A DNA stretch of 64,000 nucleotides from JAPORK01 sp026710285 (GCA_965201045.1 OZ241746.1:2294001-2358000); one strand, 5' to 3'. Positions 29,050 through 39,170 are shown, numbered from the stretch's first letter. Notes: a model not told the origin generated them from the letters alone. Numbers and translations: made by a program.

Positions 29050-30120
29050 TTGCTTATCATCCTGATAGCAGACTTTAAGACTGTGCAATAGCACATCCCT
29101 GACAAAACATTGTTACCCATTAACTCTGCCCCCATAGCTCTTAGGTCGTAAAATAAAATAGTAAAAGTAAGAGTTAAAAGCTGTTATTGATCGGTTCTTG
29201 TAGTTCTTCTGTAGGAATATGCATCTTACTTCAAGTATATACTGCGGACATGCTACCAGATATCCCGGGTTGGAGCAATACCTTGTTTGTTGGCTGAGTG
29301 CAGTCAAACCCTGGTTTCTTAGATTATCCTCGGGCTTCCACTGTGCTCAGCCATCGGGCAGATAATATGTTTAGTAGAAGACAAATCCGTTTGGGTGACC
29401 TGGATTTTGAAAAATATGACTAAGCGAAAGTAATGGTCAAAAAGGGTTAAAGATCATACTTTCAAACAGCTTAGCAAAATTATGTAAAAAGAGCTATTGT
29501 TCAGGTAAAAAGTATGATCTTGCCCTGAAATGAGAATGCTTTTTTGTACAAGTACAAAATATTTAATTTATTATTGTACAGCATAAATAAAACCAATAAA
29601 ATACGAAAATTATGGTGGTTTAATCTGAAAATACTGAATTCAATTTCTTAAAAATCATTGTTCTTATAAGAGTTACACAAAAATAAAATCTGATGATTTG
29701 AAGTTTGACAGATTTAGATGCATGAAGATTAAGCGGCAAACATAATCAGAGTAATCTTTACACCGATGCTATGGACCTCTGTATGCTGTGATTGAGATGG
29801 TCTGTGATAGGAATGGAACCAATTAATGAGGCTTCGTAATTTGACCGCCACGGCATTGCCTGATCTACTGATTTTTAGAGAGCGTTCTGTAGTGTCTATT
29901 GAGCATACAACGATATAATTCATTTGCATTGACCGCTCTAATTAATAACCACATGAAACAACCTCTGGAAAGTTTTTTATAATTTGTTGATTTTAAAAGG
30001 GTTTATTTTTTGTTTTTATCTAAAAAAATATCCTTTAAAATGAATGGCTTACAGTTTTAACCCGTGGTGGGTTTTTAAAAGCTGTCCGAAGTATTATTAA
30101 AAGTATGAGAGATTAAGTAA
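29050..30120. other. Long intergenic region
   Basis: About 1 kb without a convincing gene. A short leftward frame around 29729-29929 has no recognisable features. The last 80 bases resemble the region upstream of the paralogue at 22706. The promoter of the helicase gene should lie near 29060-29200. Confidence 0.4.
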
Positions 30121-31443
30121 ATGCGTATTGATATTGATGAACGTGACAAAACAGCTCATGTTAACATAGAAAATTTTGATATAAACAATGACCAGGAAAC
30201 TATACAGGAATATACTGGTCGTGTTGCAGAAAAACCTCCGAGTTCTAATCAAAGCCAAATATTAGCAAGCAGTCATTCATACACAAGCTGTTTACAGAAT
30301 AGTCAAAAAATAGTTACATTAGGATTGTCGCAACAGAATGAAAACACTGATAACTTAAAATACAATGACTATGTAAAACAAGGTATTCTTGTAAACAGTA
30401 GTCCTGCTTATTCAACATTAGCTTCTCATTGTACTATAACCGTTGATAATACCATAACTCTTAGTAACGATCAGCAGACTGAACTCCAGGAACCGTTAGA
30501 GAGAAACATAGCTGATTATTCTGAGTATTCTATAAATGTTCCTTTTCGTAAACTCATGCGGAAAATAAATCTCCCTCATAATGAAGGAGGAATGTGTTGG
30601 CCCCTTGCCCAAAAAGCCTGTCAACATTGTACTTTGGGAATGGGAGTTAAACATATGAAGATAATGGAGAGCATGTATGAGCTGTCTGAAAATGAAGAAT
30701 CTCTGTCTGATGCAAAACGTTATGAGGCATTAGCCTTTTTAGATGAAGTAGCAATTTCAGGTGTATCTCATGGTTCATGCCTCCCGTATGCAGTGATAAG
30801 AGCAATGAAAGGTTGTTATAAAGGAACTCCTGATGGTCCCCGATGGAAAAAAGAGTCTGAAAATGAGCAAGTATGCGTTAAGGAAAAAATGAGTTTAACT
30901 CAGTTTTCTTATGATGGAATACAAGAATTTCTCCAAAAAATCAAGGATGATAATGGCAATAAATCATGAAGTATGATGATTCATTACTTGAATCACGCAG
31001 TATCTATTGGTTTTGATGGAACCAAATGGTTAGCATGTAATCATAATACACAAATGTATACTAATAATTTATCTTCAGCCGTAGAAATAATTTTTGATGA
31101 TAGATATGTCATAAATTCGCATGCGTGTGCCTGCTTAGAAATATTAGAGAACAAAGGTGATAATCTGGTTGTTAACAAACAAGCCAAAAAAGACATGAGC
31201 AGAATAAAAAGTCTTAATATATCATTTTTTATAAGTGCTCTTGCTTGTATAATGAAGAGTATGAGTTTTTATATGACAATAAGTTTATTCATAAACACAC
31301 ATATACTTGAGCCGTTGCTTAAGTTCCGTGCCGTACGAGCAGTTATAAAAGTTATAACAATACTTGTTCAGAAAGTTAAACAATTAATTAGCAGCTTTCT
31401 TGAATTACTCAAAAAGAAACTATTATCCAGATTATTGAAATAG
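30121..31443 (+). pseudogene. Papain-like putative protease, copy B, interrupted by a nonsense codon
   Basis: The frame runs 30121-30969, stops at TGA (30967-30969) and continues in the same frame from 30970 to 31443. At the stop the intact paralogue has TGG (Trp288). On both sides the two proteins align closely, including GMCWPLAQKACQHCTLGMG (putative catalytic Cys), NHAVSIGFDG and the C-terminal helices. So one point mutation separates this gene from an intact copy. It is C-terminally shorter (ends at LLSRLLK). UGA is a normal stop elsewhere here (for example at 4754-4756), so recoding is unlikely, although readthrough cannot be excluded. The first part, ending before the His, would lack the proposed catalytic centre. 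Confidence 0.85.
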
Positions 31444-31620
31444 AAAACAGATTCTCCTGCACTACAAGACGTACAAATGAATCTTGCTGACCGCCACAAA
31501 CCTGGAACAAATAGAACCAACGTATAAACAGGTTTTACTGGCAACTTTTCAGGAAAATCAATCGACTCATATCATATCTCTTTTAACTTTCGCAGCAAAT
31601 AAGTTGTTATTATGTAGAAA

Positions 31621-31668
31621 TGTAACTATTCAGCCTGGTATGTAAAAATATCAGATTGAATAGTTACA
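31621..31668. terminator. Hairpin, possible terminator
   Basis: TGTAACTATTCA (31621-31632) and TGAATAGTTACA (31657-31668) form a perfect 12-bp stem with a 24-base loop, about 180 bases after the pseudogene. There is no strong T run, so a terminator role is uncertain. Confidence 0.35.
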
Positions 31669-31730
31669 AATATATAACAAACCTGATTTGAGAATGACGG
31701 TTAAAATTTATGCTTTAATTGTTATTTCAA

Positions 31731-32060
31731 TACATCACCATAACCCAGGCATATTTTTTGAATATTTAAGTTCAGGAAGGCATTGTATCAGATAACGGTA
31801 TAAACTGGAAGCTTTTTGTTATAGTGATGCAGGTCTGTCTAAGCAGATCAGATGTGATAAATTACCAAACGCTTTTTGTACAGGGTATCATTCAACATGA
31901 TGAGATTGTGAGCATATCTTTATAAACACCTAAATTTGATGTTTTGACTAACAGCATAATACAACACTGACCTGATCAGCAGATCAGATCCTGATGCTGT
32001 CGGACGGCAAAGGAACGTGGTCTCATATGATCTTTTGGAGTATTTACTCAAGTTGTAACT
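31731..32060. repeat. Direct repeat copy A, flank of the tandem winged-helix genes
   Basis: Begins TACATCACCATAACCC and is repeated almost identically at 33755-34084, and in its first 81 bases at 35583-35663. It lies just downstream of the first winged-helix gene and marks a duplication period of 2024 bases. Confidence 0.9.
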
Positions 32061-33694
32061 TTGTGCAAAAGATTGGTTTTTTCTAAAAAATATTGTATCC
32101 TCTGATACAAATTCTTATAAGAATTTTCCTCAATACTTTCTTCTTTAATGATTTTCACTAAAGCAGGGCAAGTCCATTTATTCAAGGTAGGATCATAATT
32201 TTGCGGATTTTTATTAAGCAATTCTATAATCCGGCATTTTTGTTCCTCAGTGAGTACATGGTTATGCTTCATGGGTTGATCAGCTTTGTGCTTTTTCAAA
32301 ATCGACCATACGTGGCAACGAGAAATATTTTTCACAATACCTTTTTCTGTAGCAATTGTTGCCAAATCAGTATAAGTCCATTGACTTTTATTATGCTTAT
32401 ATTTTTGCGGATTTTCACGGGATAATTCTACAATCTGGTTTTCCTGGTCATTAGTGAATGCAGGTCTACGCTTAAACTTGGGAGGTCGACACTGGTGTTT
32501 TATTAAAATCGACCGTACGTTGTACCTCGAAATATTTTTCGCAATACCTTTTTGTGTAGCGATTGTTGCCAAATAAGTATCAGTCCATTGACTTTTGGTA
32601 TACTTATATTTTCGCGGATTTTCACGGTATAATTCTACAATCTGGTTTTCCTGGTCATTAGTGAATGCAGGTCTACGCTTAAACTTGGGAAGTCGAAACT
32701 GGTGTTTTGTTAAAAGCGATCGTACGTGTTGATACGTAATATTTTTCACAATACCTTTTTGTACAGCGATTTTTGCCAAATTATTATAAGTCCATCGACT
32801 TTTATCATGAATATATTTTTGCGGATTTTCACGGAATAATTCTAAAATCTGGCGTTTTTGTTCACCAGTGAATTTATGACGCTTGATATTACTAAGTTGT
32901 CGATTATTAACAATTATCTGCCGTTCGTTGCGTTCATTTTCAGTAAGGTTAATTGGCTGTGTACATACTGATGATGACATTCCTGCTTCTGTTTTTTCCA
33001 TTTTATCCTGATTTGTCGATTCATTCATCACCTTATCAGTTGTTACAAATAAATTATCTGGTAAGGATACAATAGACGTTTCAGCTGATGAAGTTTGACT
33101 CATGTAAGGTTCCTGAACTGCCTCCTGTATCGTTGAAGATGTATGGGGCTCTGCATCCGGACATGCAAATTTTCTTACCTGTTCGTATATTATGAGTGCA
33201 ATTGTATCTTTATCATAACCAAATCGTTTGGCCGTTATATCCCAAGGCATTCCATTTCGGCAGGCTTCCTCTATCTCTTCTACTTCTTTTTGTGATACAG
33301 TTATTCCGTTTGCTGTTGTTATAGTGTCCGTTTTACTTTGTAGCTGAACATTAGCTGATAAGTCAGCATCCTCAGGATAAGGAGCATTAGTGTTATCATA
33401 TCTTGCTTTCTTATTCTCTATATAAAACTCACTCTCAGCACCTGTACCGCTATTGTTATTTGCTTCTACACACTGACCATAGGCTCTTTTTATCACATTT
33501 ACAGTTTGCTTTCCTGCCGAAGAGTCAGACCCGGAAAACAATTGCGTTAACGCTAAATACTCTTTTGGGGAAGACAAAATATCTCCTGAAAAACGATCGG
33601 ACACAGCTACTAAAGATTGTGGTATTGAATTGGGACAGGTATACACATCTGGATAATTTACTATTTGATGTGTTGATATGTTTTCTGGATACAT
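32048..33694 (-). CDS. Tandem winged-helix repeat protein with four repeats
   Basis: 548 residues. Residues 1-270 are polar with one helix-turn-helix-like stretch (QKEVEEIEEACRNGMPWD, then a KRFGYDKDTI segment). From about residue 275 there are four tandem modules of about 69 residues. Each reads roughly F-T-x-x-Q-x-x-x-I-x-E-L-x-R-E-N-P, then SxWT, LATIATxKGI, NIS and VRSIL.KH, a pattern like the winged helix-turn-helix at the start of IS630-family transposases. Linkers between modules are basic (PKFKRRPAF). No transposase catalytic domain follows, so this looks like a modular DNA-binding protein without an enzyme. There is no signal peptide. A near-identical neighbour has one module fewer. 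Nucleic-acid binding is inferred from the helix-turn-helix pattern. A role as a regulator or as a host nuclear effector is open. Confidence 0.7.
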   Translation of the reverse strand: MYPENISTHQIVNYPDVYTCPNSIPQSLVAVSDRFSGDILSSPKEYLALTQLFSGSDSSAGKQTVNVIKRAYGQCVEANNNSGTGAESEFYIENKKARYDNTNAPYPEDADLSANVQLQSKTDTITTANGITVSQKEVEEIEEACRNGMPWDITAKRFGYDKDTIALIIYEQVRKFACPDAEPHTSSTIQEAVQEPYMSQTSSAETSIVSLPDNLFVTTDKVMNESTNQDKMEKTEAGMSSSVCTQPINLTENERNERQIIVNNRQLSNIKRHKFTGEQKRQILELFRENPQKYIHDKSRWTYNNLAKIAVQKGIVKNITYQHVRSLLTKHQFRLPKFKRRPAFTNDQENQIVELYRENPRKYKYTKSQWTDTYLATIATQKGIAKNISRYNVRSILIKHQCRPPKFKRRPAFTNDQENQIVELSRENPQKYKHNKSQWTYTDLATIATEKGIVKNISRCHVWSILKKHKADQPMKHNHVLTEEQKCRIIELLNKNPQNYDPTLNKWTCPALVKIIKEESIEENSYKNLYQRIQYFLEKTNLLHKVTT

Positions 33695-33754
33695 TATAAC
33701 CTTTTGAACAGGTAAATCATTGAAAAAAAATTAATATGTTTTTTGAGTCGGATG

Positions 33755-34084
33755 TACATCACCATAACCCAGGCATATTTTTTGAATATTTAAGTTCAGG
33801 AAGGCATTGTATCAGATAACGGTATAAACTGGAAGCTTTTTGTTATAGTGATGCAGGTCTGTCTAAGCAGATCAGATGTGATAAATTACCAAACGCTTTT
33901 TGTACAGGGTATCATTCAACATGATGAGATTGTGAGCATATCTTTATAAACACCTAAATTTGATGTTTTGACTAACAGCATAATACAACACTGACCTGAT
34001 CAGCAGATCAGATCCTGATGCTGTCGGACGGCAAAGGAACGTGGTCTCATATGATCTTTTGGAGTATTTACTCAAGTTGTAACT
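33755..34084. repeat. Direct repeat copy B between the winged-helix genes
   Basis: Nearly identical to 31731-32060. Together with the genes it shows a head-to-tail duplication. The sequence before it (ending GAGTCGGATG) also precedes copy C, whereas copy A is joined to other DNA. Confidence 0.9.
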
Positions 34085-35520
34085 TTGTCCAAAAGACCGG
34101 TTGATTTTAAAAAATAGTATATCCTGTCATACAAATGCTTATAAGAATTTTCCTCAATACTTTCTTCTTTAATGATTTTCACTAAAGCAGGGCAAGTCCA
34201 TTGATTCAAGGTAGGATCATAATTTTGCGGATTTTTATTAAGCAATTCTATAATCCGGCATTTTTGTTCCTCAGTGAGTAAACGGTAATGCTTCATGGAT
34301 TGAGAAGCGTTGTGCTTTGTCAAAATCAACCGTACGTGGGAATGCGAAATATTTTTCACAATACCTTTTTCTGTAGCGATTGTTGCCAAATAAGTATAAG
34401 TCCATCGAGTTTTATTATGATTATATTCTTGCGGATTTTCACGGGATAATTCTACAATCTGGTTTTCCTGGTCATTAGTGAATGTAGGTTTACGCTTAAA
34501 CTTGGGAGGTCGAAACTGGTGTTTTATTAAAAGCGATTGTACGTATTGACGCGAAATATTTTTCGCAATACCTTTTTGTACAGCGATTTTTGCCAAATTA
34601 TCATAAGTCCATCGACTTTTATCATGATAATATTTTTGCGGATTTTCACGGAATAATTCTAAAATCTGGCGTTTTTGTTCACCAGTGAATTTATGACGCT
34701 TGATATTATTAAGTTGTCGATTATTAACAATTATCTGCCGTTCGTTGCGTTCATTTTCAGTAAGGTTAATTGGCTGTGTACATACTGATGATGACATTCC
34801 TGCTTCTGTTTTTTCCATTTTATCCTGATTTGTCGATTCATTCATCACCTTATCAGTTGTTACAAATAAATTATCTGGTAAGGATACAATAAACGTTTCA
34901 GCTGATGAAGTTTGACTCATGTAAGGTTCCTGAGCAACTGCCTCCTGTATCGTTGAAGGTGTATGGGGCTCTGCATCCGGACATGCAAATTTTCTTACCT
35001 GTTCGTATATTATGAGTGCAATTGTATCTTTATCATAACCAAATCGTTTGGCCGTTATATCCCAAGGCATTCCATTTCGGCAGGCTTCCTCTATCTCTTC
35101 TACTTCTTTTTGTGATACAGTTATTCCGTTTGCTGTTGTTATAGTGTCCGTTTTACTTTGTAGCTGAACATTAGCTGATAAGTCAGCATCCTCAGGATAA
35201 GGAGCATTAGTGTTATCATATCTTGCTTTCTTATTCTCTATATAAAACTCACTCTCAGCACCTGTACCGCTATTGTTATTTGCTTCTACACACTGACCAT
35301 AGGTTCTTTTTATCGCATTTACAGTTTGCTTTCTTGCCGAAGAGTCAGACCCGGAAAACAATTGCGTTAACGCTGAATACTCTTTTGGGGAAGGCAAAAT
35401 ATCTTCTGAAAGACGATCAGACACAGCTACTAAAGATTGTGGTATTGAATTGGGACAGGTATACACATCTGGATAATTTACTATTTGATGTGGTGGTATG
35501 TTTTTGTTTTCTGGAGACAT
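34072..35520 (-). CDS. Tandem winged-helix repeat protein with three repeats
   Basis: 482 residues. The N-terminal 270 residues are almost identical to the downstream paralogue (32048-33694), with small indels near the start and at EAVAQEPYM. It has three 69-residue modules instead of four: the first and last correspond to the ends of the longer protein, and one central module is missing. The unit differs mainly at residues around the presumed recognition helix (for example NISRQYVQSLL versus NISHSHVRLIL), which is what would be expected if modules read different DNA. Same orientation and the same flanking repeats as the neighbour. Confidence 0.7.
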   Translation of the reverse strand: MSPENKNIPPHQIVNYPDVYTCPNSIPQSLVAVSDRLSEDILPSPKEYSALTQLFSGSDSSARKQTVNAIKRTYGQCVEANNNSGTGAESEFYIENKKARYDNTNAPYPEDADLSANVQLQSKTDTITTANGITVSQKEVEEIEEACRNGMPWDITAKRFGYDKDTIALIIYEQVRKFACPDAEPHTPSTIQEAVAQEPYMSQTSSAETFIVSLPDNLFVTTDKVMNESTNQDKMEKTEAGMSSSVCTQPINLTENERNERQIIVNNRQLNNIKRHKFTGEQKRQILELFRENPQKYYHDKSRWTYDNLAKIAVQKGIAKNISRQYVQSLLIKHQFRPPKFKRKPTFTNDQENQIVELSRENPQEYNHNKTRWTYTYLATIATEKGIVKNISHSHVRLILTKHNASQSMKHYRLLTEEQKCRIIELLNKNPQNYDPTLNQWTCPALVKIIKEESIEENSYKHLYDRIYYFLKSTGLLDKVTT

Positions 35521-35582
35521 ATTATAACCTTTTGAACAGGTAAATCATTGAAAAAAAATTAATATGTTTTTTGAGTCGGATG

Positions 35583-35663
35583 TACATCACCATAACCCAG
35601 GCATATTTTTTGAATATTTAAGTTCAGGAAGGCATTGTATCAGATAACGGTATAAACTGGAAG
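35583..35663. repeat. Direct repeat copy C (81-bp remnant)
   Basis: Matches the first 81 bases of copies A and B, then breaks off at 35664 where the putA-derived direct repeat begins. It is the scar of a third copy or the original duplication edge. Confidence 0.85.
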
Positions 35664-35664
35664 A

Positions 35665-36071
35665 TTTTTGTAAGGTGAGTGACCATATTTGATCGTGTTT
35701 ATTGTGTCTGTTAAGGATAAAAACAACCACACCAAAAAAACCGGCAGAAGCTTATTCAGCCACTCAATCGGTTATTCAGAGCAGAGAAGACCTGATAATT
35801 TTTATCAGGCCATCGCACAATAAATATATTAACGACATTAAATAAATTTAACGTCGCTGTTATGAATTACCCTGAACCAGCAGTGATGCATTTCCGCCAA
35901 TGGCTGTTGTATTGATGCTTCTGTGTTTTTCTACAATAAAGCGGTTCAGATAGCCAGGACCTCCTGCTTTAGGTCCGGTACCGGAAAGCCCCATTCCTCC
36001 AAACGGTTGCACCCCGACAACAGCACCAATCTGGTTACGATTGATGTAAATATTTCCGGCATTAATGCGTT
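35665..36071. repeat. Left 407-bp direct repeat of the defence module
   Basis: Nearly identical (a handful of substitutions) to 40094-40500, offset 4429 bases. It includes 212 bases of the putA 3' end plus 195 bases of downstream DNA. The repeats bracket 36072-40093. Confidence 0.95.
35860..36071 (-). pseudogene. 3' fragment of putA
   Basis: Encodes the last 70 residues of PutA (INRNQIGAVVGVQPFGG through to the C-terminus), matching 40289-40500, then stops matching at 36072. It cannot be functional. It is the part of putA separated from its gene by the module. Confidence 0.92.
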
Positions 36072-36124
36072 CTAAAATCTACCAATCCAGTAAGGTGTGG
36101 CAAGTTCATCACCTGAATCACTGA

Positions 36125-37662
36125 TTAAGTACACTTTAGGCTGTTAAACCACATCTCACCTGATTCGGTTTTCCTTTCTGAATTTATTTTTATAATCCGG
36201 AGTAGTTTATGATTTTTTAAGCGTAAACGCTTTTGATAATATTCTTTAAGGTTTAAATCAGACTCTTTCTGGAAGTCATTTGTATAGTGAAAGATAATCA
36301 GAGGTTTTTGTTTTTCTTCGATATAATCTCGAAAAAGACCATTGATATGACCATCATCAATATTGAAAGCATAACCAACGACTGCAACAACATCAGAACC
36401 TCTTAAATGATTGTAAAAGTTTACATAACGTTCAGACATTTTTATTGATGTCAACGGTTTGATACCACTCTGAGTAAATAAAAACGGTACTTTGAAGTGG
36501 TGTTCACCATCAGAATTTTCAGGAACGATTTTATTTAGATATGGATCATAAAAATCAGATACTGAGCCGTTGAGGCAATAAATATCAGAGTCTTTTGCAA
36601 TTGTTGATATGAAGTTATTATAATTTGTCGTTCCAATTGCGCTAATATTGATCTCGTGCTCTTGCAACTTAGAGATATCATGGTAAAAGCCATCACCATT
36701 GATAATGCTTTGCTCATGCTCATTTGCAACCATTGAAATATATCTGCGAGTAGTATTTAGAAAAATATTGATTTTGCAAAATTTTGCCCAGTCAGTTTTA
36801 GGACTATAAAGATAACGCCAGTTTGAATCTATTAGTGATTGGTAGTCAAGTGATGCAGAAAGAATGTCTTCTAATATCTCAATGGCAAATGCACAAATAT
36901 ACTCATTATCTGTTGATGCAGAAGATAATGTGGTTGGTTCTGTATCAAGAATCATTTCTAATCCAGTAAGACCTGCACCTCTATAGTCGAGTGAAAAAAT
37001 TGCACCAATATCATCAAAAAGATCGATCTCATCTGGTTTTTTCTCAAAAATACTATCATTAAGATTGTGTACCAGCTCTTCACCGCAGGCACCAATGAGC
37101 AACTCCAGTATTGCCTTACAAAAAGTCCTTGAGCATTTTTTTAGAAGATGAAAGTTTTCATCTGTGCGTTGAAGCTCAAGAATTTTCAGGTAGCTTGAAA
37201 AGAAGTTGCTTGAAAATAACTCATTACAATTACCCAGAATACCTGAAATTCTAATTTCGTGACAAAAACTCTCAAAGCCAAATGAAACACCAAGTACTTG
37301 TTCAAAGCTTTTCCGAATATTACAATTGTTTTTGGAATCGAATTTTGTAGCACTTTTAGATACTCGTTCATCGAAATTTTTCAGATAATCAAGTATGTAA
37401 CATCTCTTATATTCTAAGCTACTTTTAACAAGACTTTCGTATTGACTGCGACCAAACGATGATATTGGCTTTTTTTCATAGTCTTGAGGTAGCCAGTTTT
37501 TTGCATAATTTGAACGTTTATTAATTTTGTTACGATCTTCCTTTAACTTTTTTTATCTTCTCTGGTATCTATCCTGAATATATCCAGGGCAAATTTTCCA
37601 CCTGATGGAAGTCCATAACCAATTTCAGCACCTGCTCCAAAAAATAAAACGACTTTTATCAT
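36125..37662 (-). pseudogene. SIR2-like protein, frameshifted near its start
   Basis: The ATG at 37662 opens MIKVVLFFGAGAEIGYGLPSG, the glycine-rich NAD-binding motif of SIR2 domains, and ends at a TAA at 37543-37545. A second frame entering at the T7 run (37548-37554 on the plus strand) continues unbroken to 36125. It contains TTNYNNF, then YCLNGSVSDFYDP and DVVAVVGYAFNIDD, all SIR2-like. A one-base indel in the homopolymer would restore a protein of about 512 residues. Where SIR2 proteins have the catalytic His (LHGS) this one has Asn (LNGS). SIR2-like domains in defence systems degrade NAD during infection. It is the last gene of the module, downstream of the TIR-like gene. It may be a pseudogene, a slippage-controlled gene or a sequencing artefact. 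Confidence 0.75.
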
Positions 37663-37835
37663 ATATTGTCCTTATAAGATATTTTAAACTTCATATTGGG
37701 GCATAATATAAAATTTCAAGAAGTGAAGGAAAACGTATGATTTGGTAACACTTAACGCCTGGTTCAGGTACCGCCAAAGGCGACATTGGATTGAGGGGTA
37801 AAGCTCCGGAACAAATCGGAACTTTTTATTATACC

Positions 37836-38612
37836 TCAACTCGAAGCACGTGTAATTTGATCTGGGGTTAGAGTAAATCCTGAATCTGTGAGCCGATTAG
37901 TTAGCTTTGGAACTGTTTCCTTAACATGGTTGTTAAAGGGTATGTGCAAAATTCCATCAGTATCAGAAGGTTTTTCTAAATCTCCTTTAACGAGAAGCGC
38001 CATATTTTTCCTGCCAATTGATGAGATTAACATACCCATTTCAAGTATAACGTTTTGACGTGCCCGATATTGGATTCTGTTCTCTCCTGCTGAAATTGCA
38101 TAGCCCTTATCATCTGGAGTCATTAAAACAATCCCAAAACTGACCTTTTGAGAATTTTTACCTATTTTTGATTCTAAAGCCTCTATTATCGTAAGGCCTT
38201 GCCCACCATTATTTGCAAGGACAAAGGGCTTTAAACCAAGTTTATATAATACAAGCTCAAGCTGTTCTTTGGATATGCCATCATGTCCATAAACCACAAA
38301 AACTTCTTTGCATTTTTCTTTTTGAAAAGAGGAAGGAGCATTTTTTGTATCAGTTTTACCGTCTTGAGGCTGTGGTGCTGTTGCCTGAAATGATTCACCT
38401 GTGTCATTATAATGGTTAAAATCAGCTTCAAAACGCTTTCTTTGGTTAGGGTTTCCCTGAAACTGAAGAGTTCCTGTTTTGTACAGATTCAAGATGATAC
38501 CATCAGTTGTTTTAATTTGATGCATTATTCTCGTATCTGTTGAGGATTTTATTGTATGACCCATCCCTTGTATAATTGCTTCAAGATCTGATGCTGAGCC
38601 TTGAAATTTCAT
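37836..38612 (-). CDS. TIR-like nucleotide-binding protein (PF10137/CAP12 type), probable defence NADase
   Basis: 258 residues; AAGGGAT before the ATG. Residues about 102-230 match the TIR-like family: EVFVVYGHDG, LGLKPFVL, GLTIIEALE (probable catalytic Glu144), FGIVLMTPDDKG and RARQNVILEMGM. The first 65 residues are a small separate alpha/beta domain (TGTLQFQGNP). TIR domains of this type cleave NAD or build cyclic ADP-ribose signals in antiphage defence. It lies between a small unknown gene and a SIR2-like gene, all leftward. The combination resembles a Thoeris-type sensor/effector pair but with a different TIR family, so that analogy is inference. Confidence 0.8.
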   Translation of the reverse strand: MKFQGSASDLEAIIQGMGHTIKSSTDTRIMHQIKTTDGIILNLYKTGTLQFQGNPNQRKRFEADFNHYNDTGESFQATAPQPQDGKTDTKNAPSSFQKEKCKEVFVVYGHDGISKEQLELVLYKLGLKPFVLANNGGQGLTIIEALESKIGKNSQKVSFGIVLMTPDDKGYAISAGENRIQYRARQNVILEMGMLISSIGRKNMALLVKGDLEKPSDTDGILHIPFNNHVKETVPKLTNRLTDSGFTLTPDQITRASS

Positions 38613-38750
38613 TTTTATCCCTTATTTATTAGATGTATGGCATATATGGGGTAAAATTTAAAATTTTCAAGGCTTACCATTAAAATAGAACGATTAAACG
38701 TTGTGGTTGCCATAAGGCAGTCCGCTGCAATGCCTTGTCAACTGTTATAG

Positions 38751-39170
38751 TTACAGGCAAAATATTTGATTCAACCAATAATCTGCATTAGGGCTATCAA
38801 TTTTGAATGGACCATGAATGGCAGAAATACAGCCAGCTAGTGGAACATTTCTATCTTGAATATCTGTGAGAATCCAGTCTACATAGACTCGCCATTCGCT
38901 TATGTCAATATCTTTAACTACGCCAATGGCTAAAATTGACATCTTATCAGCACCTTTACCTTTTAGTCTCTTTATCGCAATACGGTCATCTATTTTAATT
39001 TTCGTAAACCTTTCTTGCTGTTGTTTGATCGAGTTTCCAGCAGATGATTCTTTGTTTTTAAATTTATTTATATCCCAGCAATACCAATAACCACGTCTGA
39101 TGAAATCGGGAAGAACATCTTTATTTCCCCCGTTCCAGGTGGCTCCTGCTATCCAATATTGATGTTGCAT
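38751..39170 (-). CDS. Small protein of unknown function in the defence module (EVE/PUA-like?)
   Basis: 139 residues from the ATG at 39170, which has AGGAG five bases upstream; an earlier ATG at 39236 lacks one. The sequence starts MQHQYWIAGATWNGG and has WYCWDI, DRIAIKRLKGKG, ILAIGVVKDI and a C-terminal DYWLNQIFCL. The aromatic start and the short beta-rich layout recall EVE/PUA-like modules, which bind modified bases, but I cannot confirm this. It lies 139 bases before the TIR-like gene. Confidence 0.6.
   Translation of the reverse strand: MQHQYWIAGATWNGGNKDVLPDFIRRGYWYCWDINKFKNKESSAGNSIKQQQERFTKIKIDDRIAIKRLKGKGADKMSILAIGVVKDIDISEWRVYVDWILTDIQDRNVPLAGCISAIHGPFKIDSPNADYWLNQIFCL

Noticed and set aside
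29729..29929. Small leftward gene
   Set aside because: No ribosome site, family match or codon bias. It looks like chance in a long AT-rich gap.
30967..30969. UGA read as tryptophan across this genome
   Set aside because: Intact genes here (for example thiG and the gene ending at 4756) use TGA as their stop, and only decayed genes show TGG to TGA.
32048..35520. TAL-effector-like repeat arrays
   Set aside because: The 69-residue unit has a winged-helix pattern with WT and IS/VRSIL motifs, not the 33-35-residue TAL two-helix repeat.
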